DNA of 64,000 nucleotides from positions 124,001-188,000 of the forward strand of contig JAHDXR010000002.1 in assembly GCA_023384105.1 (NCBI GenBank), given 5' to 3'. The notes under the pieces are model-generated. The model saw only the letters and a list, made by a program, of their open reading frames with translations. It had not been told where the DNA came from and did no database searches. The DNA comes from Hyphomonadaceae bacterium (GTDB lineage: Bacteria > Pseudomonadota > Alphaproteobacteria > Caulobacterales > Aquidulcibacteraceae). Shown one piece after another: positions 46,076-55,389 of the stretch. A program made the position numbers and the translations under genes. Position 1 is the stretch's first letter; the number at the start of each line of letters is the position of its first letter.

Positions 46076-47464
46076 TCAGCCGCGCCGGCCGCCGCGTTCG
46101 GCCGCGCGGTCGCGCATCTCGTTGCCGGCGAACGTCACGATGTCGTTGGCGCGCTGGTAGGAGGGCGTGTTGCGCGGCAGGCTGCGGCGGGCGCGCTCGG
46201 CGAAGCTGAGCGCCGCGCCATAATCGCCGATGGCGAAGTTCTGTTCGGCCGAGGCGAGTTCGGCCAGGCCTTCTTCGCCGCGTAGCGCGCGCGCGGCGGC
46301 CAGTTCGCGCCAGGCGAAGGCGTTTTCCGGCTCGCGCGCCACCGCCGACTGCAGCAGCTCGATCGCCTCGTCGGTGCCGGCCCGCCCTTGCGCCGCCGTG
46401 AGCGCGCGCGCCAGGTTGATCTGCAGCAGCGGCTGGTTCGGCGCCAGTTCGAGCGAACGGCGGTGATACGGGACCGATTCCGCCGCCCGGCCGTTCTCGA
46501 ACAGGATCTGGCCCATCAGCTCCTGGAAGTAGGGATTGTCCGGATCTTCCTGGAGCAGCACGTCGAGTTCGGCCCGCGCGCGCGGGAGATCGGAGACGCG
46601 GTAGTAGGCGATCGCCCGCGCATAGCGCGCCGGCTGCGAGGTGTCGCGCATTGGATAGCGCGCCAGCGTCTGGCCTTGCGTCTGGATGAAGCCCACCAGC
46701 TTGGCCTGCATGAAGCGGAAGCGGCGGACATAATCCTCCGAATCCGGCGTGTCGTAATAAGGGCTGGCCTGCACGCGCTGGCGCAGCGCTTCGACGCGAT
46801 CGGACGAATAGGGGTGCGTCATCATCCACGGTGGGGCGCGGCGCACCATGAATTCGTACGGACGGATCTGGGTGTTGAAGAAGGTGATCAGGCCGCGGCC
46901 CGATTGGCCGGTGGCTTGGAGATATTGCGCGCCGGCCTGGTCGGCGGAGGATTCCTGCACTTGGGTGTGGCGGACGATGTCGCCCATCGCGAACGCCTGC
47001 GAACCGGAGATCAGCGCCGCGCCCGCGTCCGGCGCGCCCGCGGCGATGGCCAGCACGCCGAGCCCGATCGACAGCAGCATCGGCCCGATCGCGCGCTGGA
47101 TGTCCTGCGACCGGCGCGCGCCGTGGCCGCCGGCGATGTGGCCGGTTTCGTGCGCCAGCACGCCGATCACCTCGTTCGGCGTGTCGGCCGCGAGGATGAG
47201 TCCCGTGTGCACGAAGATGTTCTGCCCGCCGGCGACGAACGCGTTCACCGACGGATCGTTGACGATGTAGAGATCGATGTCGCTCGGCTCCAGGCCCGCC
47301 GCTTCGAACAGCGGGTTGGTGTAGGCGCGCAGCGTGTCCTCGATCTCGGCGTCGCGGATCAATCCCTGCGCCGAGGTTGGCGTCGCCGCCATGATCAGCA
47401 CGCCCAGCGCGATCGCGAGGGCCGCCAGTTGCCGGCTCAACGCGGTGATGAGAGACGCGGCCAT
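46076..47464 (-). CDS. M48-family periplasmic metalloprotease with TPRs (BepA-like)
   Basis: 462 residues. Signal peptide ends SAQG (about 33). The M48 domain has the zinc motif H105-E-T-G-H109 and a downstream EXXXD (ESSADQAGAQYL, about 171), and the C-terminal half (about 310-450) is TPR-like. This is the BepA/YfgC layout: degradation or folding assistance of stalled outer-membrane proteins, including LptD in E. coli. LptD and SurA are encoded elsewhere in this window. The start uses the ATG at 47464 with AAGGAG upstream. Confidence 0.92.
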   Translation of the reverse strand: MAASLITALSRQLAALAIALGVLIMAATPTSAQGLIRDAEIEDTLRAYTNPLFEAAGLEPSDIDLYIVNDPSVNAFVAGGQNIFVHTGLILAADTPNEVIGVLAHETGHIAGGHGARRSQDIQRAIGPMLLSIGLGVLAIAAGAPDAGAALISGSQAFAMGDIVRHTQVQESSADQAGAQYLQATGQSGRGLITFFNTQIRPYEFMVRRAPPWMMTHPYSSDRVEALRQRVQASPYYDTPDSEDYVRRFRFMQAKLVGFIQTQGQTLARYPMRDTSQPARYARAIAYYRVSDLPRARAELDVLLQEDPDNPYFQELMGQILFENGRAAESVPYHRRSLELAPNQPLLQINLARALTAAQGRAGTDEAIELLQSAVAREPENAFAWRELAAARALRGEEGLAELASAEQNFAIGDYGAALSFAERARRSLPRNTPSYQRANDIVTFAGNEMRDRAAERGGRRG

Positions 47465-47564
47465 CGTCCACTCCTTGGCGCCGCGGGCTTGCCCCGCCGC
47501 CCCGGTTGAAACGCCGGTTTGCGGCGGGAGCAAGGCCGCCCGTCTTAGCGGATGTTCATCCGCT

Positions 47565-49856
47565 TTACTTCTTCGCCCAGCGCGAGAGACGGGAGAAGAA
47601 CTTGTCGCGCCGCTCCTGGTCCGGCTCGTAGGCGAGCGCGGGCTCTTCGCGCTCCGCCGGAGCGGGCGCTGCGGGCGCCGCCGCTTCGTCCTCCGAAACG
47701 GCCGCTTCCTCCGCCGCTTCCGCGACGGGTTCGGCGACGGTTTCCCGCGGCGCTTCCGGAGCCGCTTCCGCCGCCGGATGCAGGATGATGTCGGCGCTGG
47801 TTTCCTCGGCGTCCGTCTCGGCCTGCTCCGGCGCGTCCTCGACCGCCGAAGCGCGCACGCGTTCCGGACGCGGCGACAGGTGCTTCGGATCGGCGCTGAC
47901 GAAGTCCAGCCATTCGCCGCCGTCGACCTCGTAGACGCGCCGGCTGCGCCCGCGGCCGCGGCGGCGCCGGCGGCTGGCGCGTGCGCCGCGCTCTTCGCGC
48001 GCGACCACCGCCGGCGCTTCGGCTTCTTCTTTCTCTTCCGCCTCGTCGGCCTCGCCTTCGCCCTTGCGCCGGCGCCCGCCGCGTCGGCCGCGACGGCGCC
48101 GGCCGCGCCGTTCGCCCTCGCTTTCGGTGGGTGCGGCGGCGTCTTCGGCCTCGGCCTCGACGTCTTCTTCCTCGACGCCGTCTTCGGTGGCTTCGGCGTC
48201 TTCGGCTTCGGCCTCGATCTCGACCGCGCGCTTGCCGCGGCGGCTCGGAGCTTCGGCCTCGTCCTCGCGCTCGTCCTCGAACGTGTCGGCGCCGACATTG
48301 ATCTCGAAGTCGCTGGAGCTCATCTCGCTCGCCGCCGCGATGCGCACGCGGACGTGGCGCAACTCTTCGATCGTCGCCAGCGCGTCGCGCTTTTCGTTGA
48401 GCAGATAGAGCGCGACCTCGGCGGCCGTGCGCGCCTCGATCGTATGGTGCTTCTGCTTGACGGCCGCTTCGTCGAGCGCGCGCAGCAGCGCCAGCGCGGC
48501 GGATTCCACCGAACGGACGCGGCCGGTGCCCTGACAGTGTTCGCAGATGTGGCTGGTGCCTTCGAGCACGCCGGTGCGGCGGCGCTGGCGCGACAATTCC
48601 AACAAGCCGAAGCCGCTGATCTTGCCCATCTGCACGCGGGCGCGGTCATAGCGGAGGTTTTCCTTCATCCGCTTCTCGACCGCGCGATCGTTCTTCTGCT
48701 CCTCCATGTCGATGAAATCGATCACGATGAGGCCGGCGAGATCGCGCAGGCGCATCTGCCGCGCCGCTTCGTCGGCGGCTTCGCAATTGGTCTTGAACGC
48801 GGTCTGCTCGATGTTGCGCTCGCGCGTGGCGCGCCCGGAGTTCACGTCGATCGCCACCAGCGCTTCGGTCTGGTTGATGACGATATAGCCGCCGCTCTTG
48901 AGGTGAACGACGGGCGAGTAGATCGACTCCAGCTGCTTTTCGACGCCCGTCTTGGTGAAGATCGGCGCGGCGTCCTTCCAGAGCTGCACGCGCTTGGCGT
49001 GGCTCGGCATCAGCATGCGCACGAAGTCCTTGGCTTCCTTGTACGCCGCTTCGCCCTCGACATGGATTTCGTCCACGTCCTTGTCGTAGAGATCGCGGAT
49101 CGCGCGCTTCACCAGCGAGCTTTCCTCGTAGATCAGCGCCGGGGCTACGCTCTTCAGCGTGTCGTCGCGGATGGTCTCCCAGGCGCGCGAGAGATATTCG
49201 TAGTCGCGCTTGATCTCGGTCTTGGTGCGCTTGGCGCCGGCGGTGCGGATGATGAGGCCCTGGCCCTGCGGCACGTCGAGATCGGTGGCGATCTTCTTCA
49301 GCCGCTTCCGGTCCGTCGCCTGCGTGATCTTGCGCGAGATGCCGCCGCCGCGGCCGGTGTTCGGCATCAGCACGCAATAGCGCCCGGCGAGCGAGAGGTA
49401 GGTGGTGAGCGCCGCGCCCTTGTTGCCGCGCTCTTCCTTGACCACCTGCACCAGCATGATCTGGCGGCGGCGGATCACTTCCTGGATCTTGTAGCGGCGG
49501 GTCAGGATGCGGCGGCGGCGCTCGTCGCGCGCTTCTTCGTCCTCTTCCTCGCCTTCGCTTTCGGCGTCGGCGGCGGCGAGTTCGGCTTTGATCGCTTCCT
49601 GATCCGCGTGCGGGATCGCGTAATAGTCGGGGTGGATTTCCGAGAACGCGAGGAAGCCGTGGCGGTTGCCGCCATACTCGATGAAGGCCGCCTGCAGCGA
49701 CGGCTCAACGCGCGTCACCTTGGCGAGATAGATATTGCCTCTGAGTTGTTTTTTGCTGGCTACCTCGAAATCGAAATCTTCAACGCGGTTTCCGTCGAGC
49801 ACCGCGACCCGGGTCTCTTCCGGGTGTGCGGCGTCGATCAGCATTTTCTTGGCCAT
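47565..49856 (-). CDS. rne: Ribonuclease E
   Basis: 763 residues, shorter than E. coli RNase E, as in Caulobacterales. The S1 domain is N-terminal (about 35-130, NIYLAKVTRVEPSLQAAFIEYGGNRHGFLAFSEI) with an acidic insertion (EGEEEDEEARDERRRR) at 100-115, then the 5'-sensor and DNase-I-like catalytic region (VAIDVNSGRATRERNIEQT; LIVIDFIDMEEQKND) and the zinc-link CEHCQG. Residues 530-763 are disordered, alternating acidic and Arg-rich blocks, and end in a short RRDKFFSRLSRWAKK helix; these bind RNA and degradosome partners. A long 403-base leader lies upstream. Confidence 0.97.
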   Translation of the reverse strand: MAKKMLIDAAHPEETRVAVLDGNRVEDFDFEVASKKQLRGNIYLAKVTRVEPSLQAAFIEYGGNRHGFLAFSEIHPDYYAIPHADQEAIKAELAAADAESEGEEEDEEARDERRRRILTRRYKIQEVIRRRQIMLVQVVKEERGNKGAALTTYLSLAGRYCVLMPNTGRGGGISRKITQATDRKRLKKIATDLDVPQGQGLIIRTAGAKRTKTEIKRDYEYLSRAWETIRDDTLKSVAPALIYEESSLVKRAIRDLYDKDVDEIHVEGEAAYKEAKDFVRMLMPSHAKRVQLWKDAAPIFTKTGVEKQLESIYSPVVHLKSGGYIVINQTEALVAIDVNSGRATRERNIEQTAFKTNCEAADEAARQMRLRDLAGLIVIDFIDMEEQKNDRAVEKRMKENLRYDRARVQMGKISGFGLLELSRQRRRTGVLEGTSHICEHCQGTGRVRSVESAALALLRALDEAAVKQKHHTIEARTAAEVALYLLNEKRDALATIEELRHVRVRIAAASEMSSSDFEINVGADTFEDEREDEAEAPSRRGKRAVEIEAEAEDAEATEDGVEEEDVEAEAEDAAAPTESEGERRGRRRRGRRGGRRRKGEGEADEAEEKEEAEAPAVVAREERGARASRRRRRGRGRSRRVYEVDGGEWLDFVSADPKHLSPRPERVRASAVEDAPEQAETDAEETSADIILHPAAEAAPEAPRETVAEPVAEAAEEAAVSEDEAAAPAAPAPAEREEPALAYEPDQERRDKFFSRLSRWAKK

Positions 49857-50259
49857 CGAATAGGGCTCCGTGCGCGTCGCGCGCTTCCGGGCGTCCGGCG
49901 CGGGCCGGGGCGGAAGCGGCGGGGCGACGCAAAGTCGTTAGGTACGATCCTGCGCGAGCGCGGGCCGGGGCCTTGGAGGCTTCGGCGCGGAGTTCGATCG
50001 CGGTGCGGATCATAGGTTGCTCCAGTTTCCGCAGCCTGGGGCAGGCGGCGCTTACGCTCCGGGCGGCGGAGGGGCCTTCAGCGCCGGGGCGGGCGCAAAG
50101 ACATGCGCGCCGCAGGGCTGGTTCGCCGATCCGCGTGGCGGGAGCGCGCCGGGCGCCGGGGAAGGCTTCCCCGTAAGGCGCGCGCGGCGATGGGCGGCAC
50201 CATGCATGATTTGGAATGGCAAAGGAAGCGCCTTGTCCGGCGCGGGCTGGATGATCCGG
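49857..50259 (-). other. Long leader region upstream of rne
   Basis: 403 bases with no gene I can support between rne and the exported protein gene, both on the minus strand. It is GC-rich with several possible hairpins (for example GGGGAAGGCTTCCCC at 50157-50171). rne leaders are long and autoregulatory in E. coli; here that is only a possibility. Several overlapping open frames occur but none has a ribosome binding site and recognisable product. Confidence 0.5.
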
Positions 50260-51201
50260 TTACCGGGACGGTTGCGCCTGCGCCCGCGCGCGTTCCTCGG
50301 CGGCCACCGCTGCTTCGCCGTACCGTTCCGCCGCCCGCGCCAGCCGCTGGCGGTCGCCGACCGGGGCCGCGAGCACGCTGTTGAGCAGGTCCGCGGGCGC
50401 GTAGACGCCGAGTTCGCCGCGCCACGCGCGGCGGTAATCGTCGAGCAGCAGGCCGTAGGCCGGCCCGGTCGCATACGCATAGGAGCGGGCGAGCGCCGGG
50501 TGGCCGTCGTACCGGTCGAGCGTGCGGGCGGCGAAGATTTCGGGCTGATCGGATGCGCCCAGCCGCACCCCGGTATAGGCGGCGAGGCCCTCGTTGCGGT
50601 CGAGCGCGGCCTCCTGCGCGAAGGCGCCGGCCATCTCCTGCAGCCGCGCCCCGCGCAGCACCAGCGCGTCCTGCGCCGCGTTGCGCCGGGCCTGGCCGCG
50701 CGAGCGCAGCGCCGTCGCCAGGGCGCGCATCTCCAGCCGCATCAGCGTCCGGCCGCGCTCCGTTTCCAGGTGCGCCGCGTCGGTGGGCTGCGCCGCAAGG
50801 CCCAGCTGCGGCTGCACCCGGCGCCAGGCCTCGCGCGCCAGCAGCACCCGGCGCTCGGCCGCGTCGTCGGGCAGGGGCGCAACCGCCATGATCCAGCGCA
50901 CCCCGGCCCATTCGACCGCGCCGTTTGCGATCGGCGCATCCGGCTCCATGACGCCGCTCCAGCCCTCGCCGGAGCGGACCAGCCGTCCTTCCGGATCCTG
51001 GTCGCTGGCCCAGACCTGCCGGGTCGCGGGATCGGCCACGATCAGCGGCCCGCAGAGCGAAACGCCCCAGAGCCGGCCGCGGTCGTCGGTGCAGAGCTGG
51101 CGCAGCTCGCGCGCGGCGGCAGGCGCCAGCGCAAGCTCTTGCGCCGCCGCCGGTGCGGCCGCGGCCAGACCCAGCAGCAAGCTCGCCAACGCTCCCCGCA
51201 T
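50260..51201 (-). CDS. Exported protein of unknown function, gluzincin-like with degenerate zinc motif
   Basis: 313 residues with a signal peptide (about 1-20, ending AAAQE). The body reads LRQLCTDDRGRLWGVSLCGPLIVADPATRQVWASD (two Cys, 37 and 49), WAGVRWIMAVAPLP, then AREAWRRVQPQLGL where related proteins, as I recall them, have HESFHRIQ, and later RNEGLAAYTGVRLG, which looks like the EGxAxY helix carrying the third zinc ligand of gluzincin proteases. The HExxH is absent here (AREAW), so it would not bind zinc in the usual way. The start is the ATG at 51201; one six codons upstream (51219) is possible. It is divergent from amiC. Confidence 0.6.
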   Translation of the reverse strand: MRGALASLLLGLAAAAPAAAQELALAPAAARELRQLCTDDRGRLWGVSLCGPLIVADPATRQVWASDQDPEGRLVRSGEGWSGVMEPDAPIANGAVEWAGVRWIMAVAPLPDDAAERRVLLAREAWRRVQPQLGLAAQPTDAAHLETERGRTLMRLEMRALATALRSRGQARRNAAQDALVLRGARLQEMAGAFAQEAALDRNEGLAAYTGVRLGASDQPEIFAARTLDRYDGHPALARSYAYATGPAYGLLLDDYRRAWRGELGVYAPADLLNSVLAAPVGDRQRLARAAERYGEAAVAAEERARAQAQPSR

Positions 51202-51349
51202 GTCGCTAGGTGAGCCCATATTCGCCGGCGCCACAAGCGCAGCGCGACCAGCGGCCTGTCGAGGGCGTTCCGGCCAGCTGTAGTTAGCGCTCCGTTCACC
51301 TTCCTTTTCAACGTGATAGCAAGCCGCATCGACTACTTTCCCGCGGTTC

Positions 51350-52483
51350 ATGATTAGTCGTCGCTCTCTCCTGTTCGCTGGCGCGACCGCCCTCGGCGGG
51401 GCCGCGCTGAGCGGCCGCGCCTGGGCCGATGCGCCCGCTGCGGTGCGCGGCGTGCTGGTGCAGGAAGCCGGCGCGGCCGCGCGCGTGACGGTCGCGCTCG
51501 AACGCCAGGTGCAGGCTAGGACATTTTTCCTAGAGAGCCCGCATCGTTTCGTCATCGATCTCGCCAACACGCGCCTCGCGTTGCCGCAAGGCGCCAGCGG
51601 CGAGGGGCCGGGGGCGGGCTTCATCCGCCGTTACCGCTATGCGCCGCAGGCCGACGGCGCCGCGCGGCTGGTGCTCGATCTCGAGGCGCCGGCCGAGCTG
51701 CTGCGCCAGGAGGTCGGCGGGCGGCGTTCGCCGGACCTCAGTTTCGACCTCGCCCCGACCGTCCCGTTCGCGCCGGCCCAGCCGCGCGAGGGCGCCCGCA
51801 CCGGGCGGCGCACCATCGTCGTCGACGCCGGCCATGGCGGGCGCGACCCCGGCGCGGTCGGCGTCACCGGCGTGCGCGAGAAGGACGTCGTGCTCGATGC
51901 GGCGCTGCACCTGCGCCAGGCGCTGGAAAGCCGCGGCCGGTATCGCGTCGCGCTGACCCGCGACGCCGACCGCTACGTTCCGCTCGAAGACCGCGTGCGC
52001 TTCGCCCGCGCCCAGCACGCCGATCTGTTCATCTCCATTCACGCCGACGCCAACGCCAATACGGCAGCGCAAGGCGCCTCGGTCTACACGCTCTCCGAGC
52101 GCGGCCAGGCGCGGGCGCAGAACATGGCCCAGAACTGGGACATCGATTTCGGCGACGCCCCGCGCGCCGGCGGCGTGCAGGACATCCTGCTTGACCTCTA
52201 TCAGCGCGAGACCACCAACCGGTCAGCCCAGTTTGCGCAGGTCGTCATCCCCAGGCTCGGCCAGGTCGCGCCGCTCTTGCGCAACACGCACCGCAATGCC
52301 GGCTTGTACGTGCTGCTGGCGCCGGACGTGCCCGCGGTGCTGATCGAGACGGGGTTCCTGAGCAATGCGACCGACGAACGCCGGCTGGCCGATCCGCGCG
52401 CCCGCCAGGCGATGGCGGAAGCCATGGCCCAGGCGGTGGACGCCTACTTCGCGGCGCCGCAGCTGATGGCCGCGCGCGCCTAA
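51350..52483 (+). CDS. amiC: N-acetylmuramoyl-L-alanine amidase AmiC
   Basis: 377 residues. A twin-arginine-type signal (SRRSLLFAGATALGGAALSG, cleavage near AWA, 26), an AMIN domain (about 30-135) and an Amidase_3 domain (153-370). Zinc ligands and catalytic residues are visible: H162 (DAGHGG), E177, H231 (SIHADAN) and E333 (LIETGFLSN). Residues about 260-290 (NWDIDFGDAPRAGGVQDILLDLYQ) form the insertion that blocks the site until an LytM factor binds. It splits septal peptidoglycan. Likely activator in this window: the degenerate LytM protein at 39380-40420. PBP1A follows. Confidence 0.95.
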   Translation: MISRRSLLFAGATALGGAALSGRAWADAPAAVRGVLVQEAGAAARVTVALERQVQARTFFLESPHRFVIDLANTRLALPQGASGEGPGAGFIRRYRYAPQADGAARLVLDLEAPAELLRQEVGGRRSPDLSFDLAPTVPFAPAQPREGARTGRRTIVVDAGHGGRDPGAVGVTGVREKDVVLDAALHLRQALESRGRYRVALTRDADRYVPLEDRVRFARAQHADLFISIHADANANTAAQGASVYTLSERGQARAQNMAQNWDIDFGDAPRAGGVQDILLDLYQRETTNRSAQFAQVVIPRLGQVAPLLRNTHRNAGLYVLLAPDVPAVLIETGFLSNATDERRLADPRARQAMAEAMAQAVDAYFAAPQLMAARA

Positions 52484-52604
52484 AAAGGGCGCGAATCTTA
52501 AGCTATCTGCGCTACCGTACCGATTGCCGTAAGGCCTTAATCGCGCCCCATTGGCGCGCGAGGCCGAGCGGCTCGAACCGAGCGCGCGAGAAGCGGGGCG
52601 CAAT

Positions 52605-55169
52605 TTGCGGAACAATTCCTACCGGGCCGAAGATCGTTGGGACGACGACGATTACGAGTATGACGATCGCGGCGGCCGCCGCGGCGTCGGCTTCGGCGGC
52701 GGCGGCCCGCTGTGGCGCAAGCTGCTGCTTGGCGTCGGCGTTCTGATCGTCGTCGGCTTCCTCGCCGTGGTCGGCTTCATCGTCGCCGCGCTGCAGGGTC
52801 TGCCGAGCCTCAGCGATCTGCAGGATTACCAGCCGCCCGTTTCGAGCCGCGTGCACGCCGGCGACGGCGCGCTCGTCGCCGAGTTCGCCGAAGAGCAGCG
52901 CGTGTTCGTGCCGATCGAGCAGATTCCCGATCACGTGAAGAACGCCTTCATCGCCGTCGAGGACGCGCGTTTCTTCGAGCACTCGGGCCTCGACTATCAG
53001 GGCCTGGCGCGCGCGGTGCTGCGCATTCCGCTCGACGTCATACGGGGCCGGCGCATCCAGGGCGCCTCGACCATCACCCAGCAGGTCGCCGGCAACATGC
53101 TCACGGGCCGCGCGTCCTCGTGCGACGGCATGTTTTGCGCGATCTGGACCAAGCTGCGCGAAGGCCTGGTGGCGCAGCGCATCGAGCGCGTGCTCGACAA
53201 GGAGCGCATCCTCGAACTCTATCTGAACGAGATTTATCTCGGCAACCGCGCCTATGGCGTCGCCGCTGCCTCGCTCAACTATTTCGACAAGCCGCTCTCC
53301 GAACTCACCGTCTCGGAAGCGGCCTATCTCGCCATCCTGCCCAAAGGCCCGGCCAATTATCAGCTGCCGCGCCACCGCGAGCGCGCGATCGACCGGCGCA
53401 ACTACGCCATCGGCCGGATGCTCGAACGCGGCTACATCACCGAGGCGCAGGCCGCCGAGGCGCGCGCCGCCGATCTGACCACCACCAACCGTCTCTCCGG
53501 CGACCAGTTCGTGGCCGCGTCGCACTTCGTCGAGGAAATCCGCCGTCAGGTGCAGAACCAGTACGGCGCCGACGCGCTGCTGCGCGGGGGCCTCTCGATC
53601 CGCTCCACGCTCGACACGCGCCTCCAGCTCGCTGCGGCGCGCGCGTTGCGCCAGGGCCTGGAAGAGTACGACCGCCGCCGCGCCTGGCGCGGCCCGCTCG
53701 GCGCGGGCGATCCCGCGGGCGACGTGCCGGCGCAGCTGCGCGAGACGCGCCGCCCGCCGGCCTTGTCGAACTGGGTGCGGGCGATGGTCACGCGCGTCGC
53801 CGGCGGCGCGATCACGCTGACCGACGAGAACGGCGAAACCGGCCGGCTCAGCAACGACGACGCGCAATGGGCCGCGCAGGCCGCGCGCCGCAACCGCGAA
53901 CTCGCCCTTGCGAGCGGCGCCGTCGTCTATGCGCTGCGCACCTCCAACGGCGGCTATCGCCTCAAGCAGATTCCGGAAATCCAGGGCGCGCTGGTGGCGA
54001 TGGACCCGCACACCGGGCGCGTGCTGGCGATGGTCGGCGGCTACTCGCTCGAACAAAGCACGGGCCTGAACCGCGCCACGCAGGCGCTGCGCCAGCCGGG
54101 CTCGTCGTTCAAGCCGATCGTCTACGCCTCGGCGCTCGATTACGGACTGACGCCGGCGACGCTGATCGACGACGGCCCGCTCGCGATCGAAGCCGGCGAC
54201 GGCACCAACTGGTCGCCGGAAAACTACACGCGCGAATTCTACGGCCCGACCACGCTGCGCCGCGGCCTCGAACTGTCGCGCAACGCCATGACCGCGCGCA
54301 TCGCCTACGAGATGGGGCCGGAGCGCGTGCTCGAATACGGCCGCCGTCTCGGCGTTTACGACGAGCGCACGCGGCCCGTGTTCTCGCTCGCGCTCGGCGC
54401 CGGCGAAACCACGGTGCTGCGCATGACCACGGCTTACGGCATGTTCGTCAATGGCGGCCGCTGGATCCAGCCTGTCGTCATCGACCGCATCCAGGACCGC
54501 ACCGGGCGCTCCGTGTTCCGCCGCGACCAGCGCGAGTGCCCGAACTGCAACGCCGAATGGCGCAGCGGCATGCGCGCGCCGACGCTGCCCGACACCCGCC
54601 AGCAGGTGATCGACCCGGTCACCGCCTATCAGATCGTGTCGATGGCCGAAGGCGTCGTGCTGCGCGGCACCGCGACCAGCGTCGCCGCGCTGGGCTATCC
54701 GCTCGCCGGCAAGACCGGCACCACCAACGACTACAAGGACGCCTGGTTCATCGGCTTCTCGCCGGACCTCGTCGTCGGCATCTGGGCCGGCTTCGACACG
54801 CCGCGCGACATGGGCGAAGGCGAGACCGGCGGGCGCATCGCCGCGCCGATCTTCCGCGACTTCATGCGCGTGGCGCTCGAAGACACCCAGCCGATGCCGT
54901 TCCGGATTCCGGCCGGCGTGCGCCTGGTGCGCATCGACTCCATGACCGGCGGCCTGCCGACGGCGGCGACCGCGACCACGATCCTCGAAGCGTTCCGCCC
55001 CGGCACCGAGCCGACGGCGGCGGCGTCGTCCTCGCCGTTCATCTTCGGCGGCACCGATCCGATCGATCCGCGCGTGCTCTCCGACATCACCGGCGTGTCG
55101 AGCGACGGCCCCCTGCAGCCCCGGCGGCCGCAGCAACAGGAAGCCGAAGACCTCGGCGGCCTCTATTAG
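52605..55169 (+). CDS. mrcA: Penicillin-binding protein 1A
   Basis: About 854 residues from the TTG at 52605 (GCGGGGCG upstream); a TTG at 52551 would add 18 residues and no ATG start is available. Acidic cytosolic tail, one transmembrane helix (about 38-64), GT51 glycosyltransferase domain (EDARFFEHSGLDYQGLARA; GASTITQQVAGNML) and a transpeptidase domain with SxxK at S500-S-F-K503, SRN, and KTGTTNDYKDAWFIGF. It polymerises and cross-links peptidoglycan. An intervening OB-like region lies between. Encoded after amiC, so synthetic and splitting enzymes are neighbours. Confidence 0.95.
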   Translation: MRNNSYRAEDRWDDDDYEYDDRGGRRGVGFGGGGPLWRKLLLGVGVLIVVGFLAVVGFIVAALQGLPSLSDLQDYQPPVSSRVHAGDGALVAEFAEEQRVFVPIEQIPDHVKNAFIAVEDARFFEHSGLDYQGLARAVLRIPLDVIRGRRIQGASTITQQVAGNMLTGRASSCDGMFCAIWTKLREGLVAQRIERVLDKERILELYLNEIYLGNRAYGVAAASLNYFDKPLSELTVSEAAYLAILPKGPANYQLPRHRERAIDRRNYAIGRMLERGYITEAQAAEARAADLTTTNRLSGDQFVAASHFVEEIRRQVQNQYGADALLRGGLSIRSTLDTRLQLAAARALRQGLEEYDRRRAWRGPLGAGDPAGDVPAQLRETRRPPALSNWVRAMVTRVAGGAITLTDENGETGRLSNDDAQWAAQAARRNRELALASGAVVYALRTSNGGYRLKQIPEIQGALVAMDPHTGRVLAMVGGYSLEQSTGLNRATQALRQPGSSFKPIVYASALDYGLTPATLIDDGPLAIEAGDGTNWSPENYTREFYGPTTLRRGLELSRNAMTARIAYEMGPERVLEYGRRLGVYDERTRPVFSLALGAGETTVLRMTTAYGMFVNGGRWIQPVVIDRIQDRTGRSVFRRDQRECPNCNAEWRSGMRAPTLPDTRQQVIDPVTAYQIVSMAEGVVLRGTATSVAALGYPLAGKTGTTNDYKDAWFIGFSPDLVVGIWAGFDTPRDMGEGETGGRIAAPIFRDFMRVALEDTQPMPFRIPAGVRLVRIDSMTGGLPTAATATTILEAFRPGTEPTAAASSSPFIFGGTDPIDPRVLSDITGVSSDGPLQPRRPQQQEAEDLGGLY

Positions 55170-55186
55170 CGCGAAACGCAGCGCCC

Positions 55187-55290
55187 ATGGACCGCCGGCG
55201 TCCCGCCGGCCTGCAACGTTTCCACGTCTCGCCCGCGTCCGATATTCAGCACGACGCTCTGCGCATGCCGGCGGGACGCCGGCGGTCCAT
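55187..55290. repeat. Long-arm inverted repeat between PBP1A and prfB (family A, copy 4)
   Basis: Perfect 24-base arms: left begins ATGGACCGCCGGCGTCCCGC (55187-55210), right is its reverse complement (55267-55290), with a 56-base centre. It starts 17 bases after the PBP1A stop and may end or stabilise that transcript. Same family as 13251-13341. Confidence 0.9.
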
Positions 55291-55323
55291 AGGGGTCGGA
55301 CCGCTGCTTTATCTGTTGAGCCG

Positions 55324-55353
55324 TTGGCGCCCGAGGCGGGCTTCGCCTATCTA
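55324..55353 (+). promoter_or_regulatory. Candidate prfB promoter
   Basis: TTGGCG (55324-55329), 18 bases, TATCTA (55348-55353), 36 bases before the prfB ATG. Just downstream of the family A repeat. Confidence 0.5.
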
Positions 55354-55389
55354 GTGCTCGACTCATCTTCTCAGGGACCAGAACCGACC

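Noticed and set aside
52512-55136. An 874-codon minus-strand frame over PBP1A
   Set aside because: Antisense to a gene with GT51 and transpeptidase motifs; the translation is Arg/His-rich.
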